From Halomonas sp. LBP4 (GTDB lineage Bacteria; Pseudomonadota; Gammaproteobacteria; Pseudomonadales; Halomonadaceae), in contig NZ_PDOG01000001.1 in NCBI RefSeq assembly GCF_003202205.1, forward strand, positions 156,507-220,506: a DNA stretch of 64,000 bases, read 5' to 3'. The notes below the pieces were generated by a model. It was not told where the DNA came from, did no database searches, and was given only the letters and a program-made list of their open reading frames with translations. The position numbers were made by a program, and so were the translations under genes. Position 1 is the first letter of the stretch; every line of letters begins with the position of its first letter. Shown here one piece after another: positions 7,165-15,324 of the stretch.

Positions 7165-7262
7165 ATCTCGGTAGATGGCCAGAAACCAAGTGGTGAGCGG
7201 CAGATGGGAGGCATGGAAGATGGTGCCGGCGGTGAGCGAGGTCTGATGATGGTAATGATGGA
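7165..7262 (-). mobile_element. IS1595-family transposase fragment
   Basis: On the minus strand about 30 residues (HHQTSLTAGTIFHASHLPLT, then TWFLAIY) match the segment of the IS1595 transposase that surrounds the amber codon at 3375. Here the Ser codon that the other copy has lost is present, confirming what the ancestral sequence was. Nothing else of the element is recognisable. Confidence 0.65.
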
Positions 7263-7361
7263 CCTGCTGCCCCGAGTTCGACAGCTTTCAACATAAGTAA
7301 TTGATTTTATTGTTTCAGCGACTTTTGTAGTGACACGTTTTGCCTTCGGACTCTTTGCCAT
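7263..7361 (-). pseudogene. Lysine-rich N-terminal fragment cut by the IS1595 remnant
   Basis: A minus frame starts MAKSPKAKRVTTKVAETIKS at 7361 and, after about 26 residues, runs into transposase sequence. The start looks genuine (lysine-rich, AT-richer than the surroundings) but has no clear ribosome site. The family is not recognised. Confidence 0.35.
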
Positions 7362-7652
7362 TTTTTGGCCAGCGTGGCAGTATCGTGCTGGCGCATAGCT
7401 ACTGAAAGGAGGGCTGATTTTTTACCATGAAATCAAATATCTACGCTGATTGCCAGCTGTTGTAGTGCCAATTATGGAAGCGTGCTTTCACTATAATCAG
7501 TGGGTTACTCTTCTAAGGGAATCGCTGATCAAACCATCTCTGAGCAGCAAAGCGCTCAGGGCGGCACATTTACCGCGTCAGCGGTCACTTTCTGACTACT
7601 GTTGGTGGCCTTTTTACCCTGGCAGCCGGTTTATCCGGCTGCCAAGTCAGAT
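7362..7652. other. Intergenic stretch with a strong hairpin
   Basis: No gene is supported. At 7621-7643 GGCAGCCGG and CCGGCTGCC form a perfect 9-bp stem around TTTAT, close to the end of the IS5 fragment; it is probably a terminator carried by that element, although no T-run follows. Confidence 0.45.
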
Positions 7653-7790
7653 TCAAGAAACACTGGCCCCGTCAGCATGGCCTTGGCATCGGCCAGCCAG
7701 CACCAGATTGCCGAGGGCGAACAGGGTGAACAGCTGCGCCTGATTCTTGGCCAGCCCCTTGTAGCGAACCTTTTCCATTCTGTCGGTGAG
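7653..7790 (-). mobile_element. IS5-family transposase C-terminal fragment
   Basis: The minus frame ending at 7653 reads MEKVRYKGLAKNQAQLFTLF then ALGNLVLAGR, matching the C-terminal VRYRGLAKN..LF.LF.LANLV.ARR block of IS5-type transposases. Everything upstream of this block is missing. Confidence 0.65.
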
Positions 7791-7918
7791 ATTTCCGGGC
7801 TAATTCCTTGATGTGCCGAACGTTTATGGATAGTAGCACGAGGGCAGTGCCCACCGCCTGACGCCGATCGTCGGCCCGGCGTGGCTCGGAGGCAAGCCAC
7901 GCCGGACCGGGGGAGGCA

Positions 7919-8788
7919 TCAGCCGGCCGGCTTGCGTGCCGTGATGGTCCAGGAGCTCGAGCCCATGACGATCTTTCCCGCCTGCTCATAGGGTGCCAGG
8001 GTGCTGCGCAGCGCCTCCTCGATCTGCGGACGCTGGCGCTCGGCTTCCTCGCCGGCCTCGCGGAACACCTCCCCCGCCGGCCCCAGGGCAAGCTGGAAGC
8101 GCATGGCGTTTTCCACCGAATCGCCGACCTCGACCGGGCCGTCGTTGCGCTCGAAGTGGATCTCCTCGAAACCGGCGATCTCGAGCTGCTGGGTGACCAC
8201 GTCCGGGTTGGCCATGGAGAACGGCCCGGGGCCGCAGGTGCGGGCATCCTCTCCGGGCGGCGGCAGGAAATCCAGCACCACCTGCTTGGGTAGGCCCAGC
8301 CAGGGGTTGTCCTCGATGTCGCGCCAGACGATGAACATCAGCTCGCCACCGGGGCGCAGCGCCTTGTGGATGTTGCGCATGGCGACGACCGGGTGCTCGA
8401 AGAACATCATGCCGAACCGCGAGAAGCACAGGTCGTACTCCGGCTCGAAGGGGTAATGCTCGACGTCGGCGGCCACGAAGCGAACGTTGGCCAGGCCGGC
8501 CTCGTCGGCGCGCCGGCGGGCGTCTTCCAGGAACTGCTCGACGCAGTCCATGCCCAGCACCTGGCCCTCGGGGCCGGTCTTGCGCGCCAGCGCGATGGCG
8601 GTATCGCCCCAGCCGCAACCCACGTCGAGGATCCGCGCGCCCGGCGCCACCTCGAGTCTCCCGAGCGGGACCTGGCTGTGGTAGCTCAGGCCATTCATCA
8701 GGATTTCCTGAAAGCGATCGAACTTCTCGGCCAGGGTGTCGTTCCAGAACTCCACGTATTCACTGGTTTGCTGCGTTGTCTGAGTCAT
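7919..8788 (-). CDS. Class I SAM-dependent methyltransferase
   Basis: A 289-residue soluble methyltransferase of the UbiE/Methyltransf_11-like fold. SAM-binding motif I is ILDVGCGWGDTAIAL (about residues 55-70), with the acidic motif II loop VLGMDCVEQFL, and motif IV near DLCFSRFGMMFFEHP. The C-terminal part (about 200-289) is variable and probably selects the substrate, which cannot be named. The ATG at 8788 is preferred over 8794 or 8815 because GGAG lies eight bases upstream of it. It follows the aco operon after a 245-bp gap with a hairpin, so it is probably a separate transcript. Confidence 0.8.
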   Translation of the reverse strand: MTQTTQQTSEYVEFWNDTLAEKFDRFQEILMNGLSYHSQVPLGRLEVAPGARILDVGCGWGDTAIALARKTGPEGQVLGMDCVEQFLEDARRRADEAGLANVRFVAADVEHYPFEPEYDLCFSRFGMMFFEHPVVAMRNIHKALRPGGELMFIVWRDIEDNPWLGLPKQVVLDFLPPPGEDARTCGPGPFSMANPDVVTQQLEIAGFEEIHFERNDGPVEVGDSVENAMRFQLALGPAGEVFREAGEEAERQRPQIEEALRSTLAPYEQAGKIVMGSSSWTITARKPAG

Positions 8789-8897
8789 TGTCATGTCTCC
8801 GCGTGTGGCACCCACCAGGGAAGCGATGCCGGCAGGCTACCCGGGGGTCGAATGACCCGTCGCAATGATGATCGCCTTGGACCAGTCTAGTACTGGA

Positions 8898-8926
8898 AGC
8901 CGCCGTAGAGCGATCGATCGGCGGCT
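8898..8926 (-). terminator. Hairpin between the aco operon and the methyltransferase
   Basis: AGCCGCCG (8898-8905) pairs with CGGCGGCT (8919-8926). No T-run follows on either strand, so its role as a terminator is only suggested by its place just downstream of the operon's last gene. Confidence 0.35.
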
Positions 8927-9033
8927 CGCCCACAATGGATGGCGCTACACGCGCCCCCAGGACAGCACTCTGAGCGTGTGAAGCGGTATTCGCCTGACGC
9001 CTCGGCGTCCATGGTCGCCGCAGGGAGGATCTA

Positions 9034-9750
9034 TCATGATGCTTCCGCCAGCCGCTCCAGCAGCCCCGGCAGCGCCGAATCGAGGTCGAGGCCGGGCAGC
9101 GCCTGGGCAAGCGCGACATGGCTGGCGGCATGGAAGCGCTGCGGGTCGCCGATGGCGTCCTGGAAGGCGTTGACCACCTCGACCAGCGCCTCGGGGGTCT
9201 CCCCCACCTGCATGGCGCCGTGGGCCAGCATCGCCATGTCCTTGCAGCCGCGCACCCGGCGCCAGCGCTGGGCGGTGCCCACCAGCTTGCGCCCGGCGAT
9301 GCGCACGTTGAAGCGGCCGTCGCAGTAGGCCCCGGGGGCCGAGCCGAGATCGGCATCCTGCACACCGAGCGAGGCGAGCCAGTCGCACCAGGGGTCGCCG
9401 AGCCGACGATAACCCCACTCCAGGTGCGCCGCGGAGCTGCCGACCCGGCAGCGCAGCGCCAGGGCCACATTGACCACCGCCGGGGATTGGGGCACCGGGG
9501 TCCCCCCGGTCGACCGGAACAGGATCGGCCAGCCCCGGTCCAGCAGGGCCCGGCGTGCCATGGGAAAGCCTTCGAGGCGCTCATGGCGCCGCGGCATCAC
9601 CAACGCGTGATCGGTGGACGACCAGGCAATAAGCCCGAACCGTCTTTCGCCCTGGCAGATCGACTCCAGCAGCGCCTCGTCGAGCGCAAGGCCCCCTTCG
9701 ACCGTAGGCCGCTGCAGGTCAAACTCCTCCAGGGGTGACAGGGCCGTCAT
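9034..9750 (-). CDS. Lipoate-protein ligase family protein (LplA/BirA fold)
   Basis: The 238-residue protein has the biotin/lipoate ligase core: RSTGGTPVPQSPAVVNVAL (about residues 75-95) corresponds to the RxSGGGxVxH..GNLN nucleotide and lipoate loop, and CDGRFNVRIAGRKLVGTAQR contains the conserved Lys that contacts lipoyl-AMP. It would attach lipoate to a lipoyl domain, and the obvious partner is the 78-aa lipoyl domain encoded two genes upstream. The ATG at 9750 is chosen because AGGAG lies upstream; it overlaps the end of the E2 gene by 32 bp. The usual GG/H residues are altered (GGTPVP), so it could act as an octanoyl/lipoyl transferase or a specialised ligase. Confidence 0.75.
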   Translation of the reverse strand: MTALSPLEEFDLQRPTVEGGLALDEALLESICQGERRFGLIAWSSTDHALVMPRRHERLEGFPMARRALLDRGWPILFRSTGGTPVPQSPAVVNVALALRCRVGSSAAHLEWGYRRLGDPWCDWLASLGVQDADLGSAPGAYCDGRFNVRIAGRKLVGTAQRWRRVRGCKDMAMLAHGAMQVGETPEALVEVVNAFQDAIGDPQRFHAASHVALAQALPGLDLDSALPGLLERLAEAS

Positions 9751-10549
9751 GGCCAGCTCCTCTATGCATTGATTCGTTGGGCGGAGCCAGCTCGCCGTCG
9801 AACGCTTCGGGCGCCAGGGTCTCGATACGTTCACACAGGGCATCGAGGAACGCCGCCGCCGGGGCACCGTTGACGGCGCGGTGATCGAAGGTCAGCGACA
9901 GGCCGATGACATCGACCGCCCGCCAGCCATCCGATACTGGCACGGCCCGGGTCTCGACACCACCGATGCCGAGGATCGCCACCTGGGGGACGTTGAGGAT
10001 CGGCGTGAAGTGATGCACCCGGGAGCGACCCAGGTTCGAGACCGTGAAGGTCGCGCCGGTGAGCACGCCGACGCTCAGCTTACCGGCCTGGGCCCTGGCC
10101 ACCAGGGCACGGCGTGCCTCGGGCAGTTCGCCCAGGGTCAGTGTCTGGGCATCGAACAGCGCCGGGGCCACCAGCAGGTCGCCGGGCAGCGGGATCGCCA
10201 GTCCCAAGTGCACTGCACCATGCTCGGTGATGCGGTTCTCCTCCAGGGTGGCGTTCAATGCAGGGAAGTCAGCCAGGGTCTGCACCACCAGGCGCAGCAG
10301 CAGATCCTGCACCGAGGGTGCGGTCCGGCCGTGCGCCTTGCAGCGCTCCCGCAGCGCCTGCAGGGCATCGAGTCGCGCGCTGGCATGGAGGGTGAGCTGG
10401 GCCGCCGACTGCAGGCTCTGCAGCATCTTCGAGGCGATCATGCCGCGCATCCCGCGCAACGGCACCACTCTCGGAGGCGACGCCCCCGAGGCTGCGGGGC
10501 CCGCCCCCTCGGGGGCGGGCGGGGCAGTGTCATGGGTTTCCAGTTTCAT
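9719..10549 (-). CDS. acoC: 2-oxoacid/acetoin dehydrogenase E2 catalytic domain without lipoyl domain
   Basis: The 276-residue protein is only the acyltransferase domain of an E2 subunit: an N-terminal Pro/Ala-rich linker (about 1-30), then VVPLRGMRGMIASKMLQS, FTVSNLGRS and the active-site segment SLTFDHRAVNGAPAAAF. It should transfer the acetyl group from lipoyl to CoA. The catalytic His is present, while the usual Asp of HRxxDG is Asn (HRAVNG). There is no lipoyl or E1-binding domain in the chain; the lipoyl domain is the separate gene directly upstream. Start ATG at 10549. The acoC symbol reflects position and role in an aco operon. Confidence 0.8.
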   Translation of the reverse strand: MKLETHDTAPPAPEGAGPAASGASPPRVVPLRGMRGMIASKMLQSLQSAAQLTLHASARLDALQALRERCKAHGRTAPSVQDLLLRLVVQTLADFPALNATLEENRITEHGAVHLGLAIPLPGDLLVAPALFDAQTLTLGELPEARRALVARAQAGKLSVGVLTGATFTVSNLGRSRVHHFTPILNVPQVAILGIGGVETRAVPVSDGWRAVDVIGLSLTFDHRAVNGAPAAAFLDALCERIETLAPEAFDGELAPPNESMHRGAGHDGPVTPGGV

Positions 10550-10560
10550 GGTTAGTCTCC

Positions 10561-10797
10561 TCAAGCCTCGAGGCGGGCGATGGTCGTTCCCTTGGCCACC
10601 ACGTCGTCCTCGGCCCTGGCGATGCTCAGCTTCCCCGAAACCGGCGCCTCGATCTCGTACTGGGCCTTTTCCACCATTACCTCGGCGACCAGGTCGCCCT
10701 GGGCGACCTCGGCGCCATCGTCCACCAGCCAGGCGGTGATCACGCCTTCGGTGTCGCCCTCCCAGAGGTCCTCGGGTACGGTGATCTCGGTCGTCAT
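10561..10797 (-). CDS. Free-standing lipoyl (biotinyl-type) domain protein
   Basis: Seventy-eight residues form one complete lipoyl domain. The modified lysine is K44 in VMVEKAQYEIEAPVSG, with the typical acidic loop and the glycine turn PVSGKLSI. It serves as the swinging arm between the E1 pair (encoded just upstream) and the separate E2 catalytic protein (11 bp downstream). In most acetoin or pyruvate dehydrogenases this domain is fused to E2. Spacing to both neighbours is about 10 bp, so all are one operon. Confidence 0.9.
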   Translation of the reverse strand: MTTEITVPEDLWEGDTEGVITAWLVDDGAEVAQGDLVAEVMVEKAQYEIEAPVSGKLSIARAEDDVVAKGTTIARLEA

Positions 10798-10809
10798 ATG
10801 GGTCTCTCC

Positions 10810-11844
10810 TCAACTCTCGTTCAGCATCTGGTGAAAGGCGGCGACGATCTTGTCGGCACTGGGCAGGGCCCACTGCTCCATGGTCGGCGCGAAAGGAATC
10901 GGAATGTCCGGATAGGCCACCCGCTTGGGCGCGGCCTTGAGCCGGGTGGCGGCGTGCTCGGCCACGCTGGCGATGATCTCGCCGCTGACCCCGTAGCTGT
11001 GGTAGTCCTCGTCGACCACGATCAGCCGGCCGGTCCTGGCCACCGAGGCGCGCACGGTGTCGCGGTCCAGCGGCACCAGGCTGCGCAGGTCGACCACCTC
11101 GGCGGAGACCCCCTCCTCCTCCAGCGCCCTGGCGGCGCGCAGGCAGTGGTGCACGCCGGCACCGAGGCTGACCAGCGTCAGGTCATGGCCCTCGCGCGCC
11201 ACCGCGGCCTTGCCGATCTCGACCGTGTAGCTCTCCTCGGGCACCGCCACGGTGGCCCCCTTCTCGGTGCCCAGCCAGCCCATGCCCTGCAGCGACTTGT
11301 GGTACATGAACACCACCGGGTTGTCATCGCGGATCGCTGCGGTCATCAGGCCCTTGGCGTCATGGGCATTGCTCGGCACCACCACCTTCATGCCCGGCAG
11401 GTGGGCGAAGGTGGCGTAGAGGCACTGGGAGTGCTGGCCGGCATCGGAGTAGCCGCCGCCGGTGGAGGTCATCAGCACCATCGGTACCTTGACCTTGCCG
11501 CCGGAAAAGTAGCTGTTCTTGGCCATCAGGTTGTAGATGGCGTCCATGCAGACGCCGAAGAAGTCGACGAACATCAGCTCGACGATGGGCCGCATGCCGT
11601 CGGAGGCGGCCCCCACGGCGGCACCGATAAAGGCGGTTTCGGAAATGGGCGTATCCCGGACGCGCTCCGCACCGAACTCGTCATACAGACCCCGGGTGTT
11701 GCCGAAGACCCCGCCCAGGGGGCCGATGTCCTCGCCCATCACGAAGACCCGGGGGTCGGCACGCATCTCCTGGGCGGTGGCCTCGGCCATGGCCCGGGCG
11801 ATGGTCAGCTTGCGGCTGGCGCTCTTGGTAGTAGTCGTCATCAC
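10810..11844 (-). CDS. acoB: Acetoin dehydrogenase E1 component, beta subunit
   Basis: The 344-residue protein matches the beta subunits of thiamine-diphosphate E1 enzymes. The N-terminal segment RVFVMGEDIGPLGGVFG has the Glu that activates the thiazolium, RVRDTPISETAFIGAAVGAA and GQHSQCLYATFAHLPGMKVV are family blocks, and the C-terminal transketolase domain contains DLRSLVPLDRDTV. With the alpha subunit it decarboxylates or cleaves an alpha-ketol such as acetoin and reductively acylates lipoate. It is 13 bp downstream of acoA. Pyruvate dehydrogenase beta subunits are very similar; the AcoR neighbour favours acetoin. Confidence 0.88.
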   Translation of the reverse strand: MMTTTTKSASRKLTIARAMAEATAQEMRADPRVFVMGEDIGPLGGVFGNTRGLYDEFGAERVRDTPISETAFIGAAVGAASDGMRPIVELMFVDFFGVCMDAIYNLMAKNSYFSGGKVKVPMVLMTSTGGGYSDAGQHSQCLYATFAHLPGMKVVVPSNAHDAKGLMTAAIRDDNPVVFMYHKSLQGMGWLGTEKGATVAVPEESYTVEIGKAAVAREGHDLTLVSLGAGVHHCLRAARALEEEGVSAEVVDLRSLVPLDRDTVRASVARTGRLIVVDEDYHSYGVSGEIIASVAEHAATRLKAAPKRVAYPDIPIPFAPTMEQWALPSADKIVAAFHQMLNES

Positions 11845-11857
11845 AGTTCTCCTGGCG

Positions 11858-12838
11858 TTAGATGAAGACGGTTTCCAGCGCCGCCTCGGGCGGCAAGAAG
11901 TCGCTCTGCTGGGCGAAACGGATGGCCGTCTCGACCCGCTCGTGGGCCTCGGCGACCAACTCGGCGTCGCCGGCCTCGTCGAACACGCCCGCGTCGAGCA
12001 GCGCCCGGCGATAGCGAGGGATCGGATCCGTGAGCCCCTCCTTCTCGCCCTTGGGCCGGTAGTCCTCGCCGTCGCCCATGAAGTGGCCGGCGAGACGCAC
12101 GGTCTCGATCTCGATCAGGCTCGGTCCCGCCCCCTCCCGGGCCCGGGCGATGGCAGTGCCGGCGGCGGCGAAGACGCCCTCCACGTCGTTGTCGGCCACG
12201 TGGTGACCCGGCATGCCATAGGCGCTGGCGCGCTGGTCGTTGCGCGGCACCGCGGTGGAAGTCTGCTTGGCCACCGAGATGCCCCAGGCGTTGTCCTCGA
12301 TCACGAAGACCACCGGCAGTTGCCACACCGCCGCCAGGTTCAGTGCCTCGTGGAAGGCGCCCTGGTTGGCGGCGCCTTCGCCCATAAAGGCCACGGCGAC
12401 TCCAGGTTTTCCTTGCAGCTTCCTCGATAGCGCCGCGCCCACCGCCGGACCCAGGCCCTCGCCGATGATCCCCGAGCAGGAGAAGTTCACGGCCTCGTCG
12501 AAGAGGTGCATATGGCCGCCGCGACCGCCGGCGAGCCCGGTGGCCTTGCCGAAGATCTCGGCGACCATGGCGTCCAGGTCGACGCCCTTGGCGATGGCGA
12601 TATGGTGGGGCCGGTGGGTGGCGGTGACGATGTCGCCGGCCTCGAGGTGCGCGCAGACGCCCACGGCGCAGGGCTCCTGGCCGTTGGAGAGGTGCATCTC
12701 GCCGGGGATCGGCCCCTTGGCCATGTTGAACACCGGGGTCTTGCCCTCCATGTAGAGCGCCTCGATGCGCTCCTCCAGGTAACGGCTCAGCACCATGTGG
12801 CGGTACATCCAGCGACGTTGGTCGGCTGTCGGTTGCAT
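11858..12838 (-). CDS. acoA: Acetoin dehydrogenase E1 component, alpha subunit
   Basis: The 326-residue protein is an E1 alpha subunit that binds thiamine diphosphate. The cofactor motif is GEGAANQGAFHEALNLAAVW ending in VIEDN (the GDG..NN pattern with E for D), and GRGGHMHLFD is the loop near the active site. AGGAGGA lies five bases before the ATG at 12838, which decides the start over a longer frame. It works with AcoB in the cytoplasm to cleave acetoin to acetaldehyde and a lipoyl-bound acetyl group. It lies 13 bp downstream of the GMC dehydrogenase gene. Confidence 0.9.
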   Translation of the reverse strand: MQPTADQRRWMYRHMVLSRYLEERIEALYMEGKTPVFNMAKGPIPGEMHLSNGQEPCAVGVCAHLEAGDIVTATHRPHHIAIAKGVDLDAMVAEIFGKATGLAGGRGGHMHLFDEAVNFSCSGIIGEGLGPAVGAALSRKLQGKPGVAVAFMGEGAANQGAFHEALNLAAVWQLPVVFVIEDNAWGISVAKQTSTAVPRNDQRASAYGMPGHHVADNDVEGVFAAAGTAIARAREGAGPSLIEIETVRLAGHFMGDGEDYRPKGEKEGLTDPIPRYRRALLDAGVFDEAGDAELVAEAHERVETAIRFAQQSDFLPPEAALETVFI

Positions 12839-12851
12839 AGGGGTCCTCCTC

Positions 12852-14432
12852 TCAGAGTTCGCCACGCGACATGCGCTCGGCGATGTGATCGGCCTGGCGC
12901 AGGGCCAGGGCGACGATGGTCAGGGTCGGGTTCTCGGCGCCGCTGGTGGTGAACTGGCTACCGTCGGAGACGAAGAGGTTGTCGATGTCGTGGGTCTGGC
13001 CCCACTGGTTCACCACGCCGTCGGCGGGCCGGGCGCTCATGCGGTTGGTGCCCACGTTGTGGCTGGTGGGAAAGTCCGGCACGTCGAAGACGCGCACCGC
13101 GCCCACCGCCTCGTAGCACTTGGCGGCCTGCTGCTGGCCGTGGCGGCGCAGGCGCTCGTCGTTGGGATGGTCGCCCTTGTAGACGATCGGCACCGGCAGG
13201 CCGTACCGGTCCTTGCGGGAGTCATGCAGGGTGATGCCATTGCGCTCTACCGGCAGGTCCTCGCCGCAGATCCACACCCCGGAGAGGTGGTCGTACTTCT
13301 CGAGGATGCCGGCATAGTCGCGCCCCCAGCCGCCGTTGGCCGGGTCCATGAACTTGGCGAAGAAGGGAATGCCCAGCGACATCACCTCCAGGGTGTAGCC
13401 GCCGACAAAGCCGCGCGAGCGGTCGAGGCGCGCCTCGTCGGAAATGATCCCGGCGAAGGTGGTGCCGCGGTGCATGTTCACCGGTTTCGGCATCTCGGCG
13501 AACACGCAGGCGGTGGCGTGGGTCATGTAGTTGCGCCCCACCTGGCCGGAGGAGTTGGCGAGCCCCTCGGGGAACAGCGACGAATGAGAGTTGAGCAGCA
13601 GCCGCGGCGACTCGATGGAGTTGCCCGCCACGCAGACCGCGCGGGCCCGCTGGCGCTGCAGGTTGCCGTCGCCGTCGGCATAGACCACCGCCGTGACCCG
13701 CCCATCGGCGTCGTGCTCGATCGTGAGCGCCATGGCATGGGGTCGCACCTCGCAGTGCCCGGTGGCCTCGGCGCGGGGAATGTCGGTGTACATGGTCGAC
13801 CACTTGGCGCCGAACCGGCAGCCCTGCATGCAGAAGCCGGCGTGCAGGCAGGGGGGCCGATCGTCATAGGACCGGGTGTTGATGGCCATGGGACCGGCGC
13901 GCAGCTTTTCGTAGCCGACTCGCCTGGCGCCCTCGGCCAGCACCTTGAAGTTGTTGTTCCAGTCGTGCAGCGGCATGCCGGTGGACTCGCCGGTCACCCC
14001 CATGTGGCGCTCGGCCTTCACGTAGTAGGGCTCGAGTTCCTCATAGGAGATCGGCCAATCCAGCAGGTTGGCGCCGGCGATGTCGCCAACCTTGCTGTGC
14101 AGGCGGAACTCGTGGGGCTGGAAACGCAGCGACACCCCGGCCCAGTGGATGGTGCTGCCGCCCACCCCCTTGACGATCCAGGCCGGCAGGTTGGGGAAGG
14201 TCTCGGTCAGTTGACGGGGGCCGGCGGTGATGCGCTCGTCGAGCCAGGAGAGCTTCTCGAACATGGCCCACTCGTCGTTCTCGATGTCATCCAGGGCGTG
14301 GCGCTTGCCGGCCTCCAGCACCACGCTCTTGATACCCTTGCGGGCCAGGGCGTTGGCCAGGGTGCCGCCGCCGGCCCCGGAGCCGATGATCACCACCACC
14401 CCATCATCGTCATGGGTGAATCGGGTACTCAT
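12852..14432 (-). CDS. GMC-family flavin dehydrogenase, large subunit
   Basis: The 526-residue protein is a glucose-methanol-choline type FAD enzyme like the large subunit of membrane gluconate or fructose dehydrogenases. The FAD loop VVIIGSGAGGGTLANALARK lies near the N-terminus, GVGGSTIHWAGVSLRF and the C-terminal THDIDNLFVSDGSQF, AENPTLTIVALAL are GMC signatures, and SHNVGTNRMS includes the active-site His region. CMQGCRFGAKWS resembles the cysteine segment found in gluconate-type enzymes. It has no signal of its own and would be exported with the Tat subunit encoded upstream. ATG at 14432 follows GAGGAG. Its substrate is not known; an alcohol or diol feeding the acetoin dehydrogenase is the natural guess. 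Confidence 0.85.
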   Translation of the reverse strand: MSTRFTHDDDGVVVIIGSGAGGGTLANALARKGIKSVVLEAGKRHALDDIENDEWAMFEKLSWLDERITAGPRQLTETFPNLPAWIVKGVGGSTIHWAGVSLRFQPHEFRLHSKVGDIAGANLLDWPISYEELEPYYVKAERHMGVTGESTGMPLHDWNNNFKVLAEGARRVGYEKLRAGPMAINTRSYDDRPPCLHAGFCMQGCRFGAKWSTMYTDIPRAEATGHCEVRPHAMALTIEHDADGRVTAVVYADGDGNLQRQRARAVCVAGNSIESPRLLLNSHSSLFPEGLANSSGQVGRNYMTHATACVFAEMPKPVNMHRGTTFAGIISDEARLDRSRGFVGGYTLEVMSLGIPFFAKFMDPANGGWGRDYAGILEKYDHLSGVWICGEDLPVERNGITLHDSRKDRYGLPVPIVYKGDHPNDERLRRHGQQQAAKCYEAVGAVRVFDVPDFPTSHNVGTNRMSARPADGVVNQWGQTHDIDNLFVSDGSQFTTSGAENPTLTIVALALRQADHIAERMSRGEL

Positions 14433-14499
14433 GGCGTGTCTCCTCTCGTTCACTCGTTGTCGGTTGTTATTGGTCGGGGGTGCTGGACTCAGGGGCCCA

Positions 14500-15009
14500 T
14501 CACAGCCAGTCGATCACCAGGTCGTTGAAGCCACGGTTGATATAGCCGCCCTGCTCCCAGGAGGAGCCCTGGTAACCGAAGTGCGTCTCCCACAGCTCCG
14601 AGTTGTTGTAGAGGCCCACCACCAGGGTGTTGCGTACGGTCTGGAAGAAGTCGCCGTCCTGGATCTCGCGCAGCAGCGCCTCGCGCTCGGCGGGATCCTC
14701 GATCCCGGCGTAGTCGTGGCCATGGGCGTCCCGGGCGCGACTATCCAGGTCGTCGAGGCCGGCGGCGATCATGTGGCGTTGCTCTTCGAGCAGCGGGGTG
14801 AGCGGCTCCAGGTAGTAGCGATCCTCGATCGCCTCGTGGGGATAGATGTCGCGCCCCAGGCGCAACAGGCGGTTGGCCAGCTCGGGCTCGGCCAGTGCCC
14901 AGCGCGGCCACAGGCCGGTGGCGCCCAGCGCCAGGCTGCCGGCGGTCAGGGCGCCGGTGAGGGTGAGGAAGCGGCGACGGCTGAGCATCGTCCGGGAAGC
15001 TTCGGTCAT
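14500..15009 (-). CDS. Gluconate 2-dehydrogenase subunit 3-like protein with Tat signal
   Basis: The 169-residue protein begins with a twin-arginine signal (LSRRRFLTLTGALTAGSLAL, cleavage after about residue 40) and continues with the small-subunit fold of gluconate dehydrogenases (RLGRDIYPHEAIEDRYYLEP, TLVVGLYNNSELWETHFGYQ, GGYINRGFNDLVIDWL). In that family it folds with and carries the flavoprotein through the Tat system to the periplasmic face of the membrane. It is the first gene behind the sigma-54 promoter. No cytochrome subunit follows, unlike classic gluconate dehydrogenase. ATG at 15009 has GAGGAG upstream. Confidence 0.85.
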   Translation of the reverse strand: MTEASRTMLSRRRFLTLTGALTAGSLALGATGLWPRWALAEPELANRLLRLGRDIYPHEAIEDRYYLEPLTPLLEEQRHMIAAGLDDLDSRARDAHGHDYAGIEDPAEREALLREIQDGDFFQTVRNTLVVGLYNNSELWETHFGYQGSSWEQGGYINRGFNDLVIDWL

Positions 15010-15080
15010 GGCGTGACTCCTCGATCTCTTTGTTCTTCGTCGAGGGCCGCTCGCCGGGGCGGCGGCCACACCCCTACCGG

Positions 15081-15095
15081 GCAGCATTCATGCCA
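15081..15095 (-). promoter_or_regulatory. Predicted sigma-54 (-24/-12) promoter of the GMC/aco operon
   Basis: Reading the minus strand, TGGCATGAATGCTGC has the required GG and GC dinucleotides separated by 10 bases and fits TGGCAC-N5-TTGC with few changes. It lies 72 bp upstream of the first start codon and faces away from the sigma-54 activator AcoR. Confidence 0.7.
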
Positions 15096-15219
15096 GGCAT
15101 GCCGCACTGTGCAGTAAAACCTTGAATGAAAAGGGGGAATATCAGGCGGGACGGGGCCGGTCCGGGAGCCGGCTTTACACCGTCGTGACAACCGCGGGCG
15201 AACACCGCGTGACACCGGC

Positions 15220-15233
15220 GTTACACCTGTAAC
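15220..15233. promoter_or_regulatory. Probable AcoR upstream activating site
   Basis: GTTACA-CC-TGTAAC is a perfect inverted repeat about 125 bp upstream of the sigma-54 promoter, a normal distance for an enhancer site. Related half-sites (GTGACA near 15185 and 15209) sit beside it, giving a possible multi-site array for the Fis-type domain of AcoR. Confidence 0.55.
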
Positions 15234-15324
15234 AGGGGCGACGAAGGTCGTATCTCGGGGCGAGACCCCAGCCCTTACCTTGAAGAAAAGACAACGACAA
15301 GACCGCGACCGGCAGAGGCACGCC

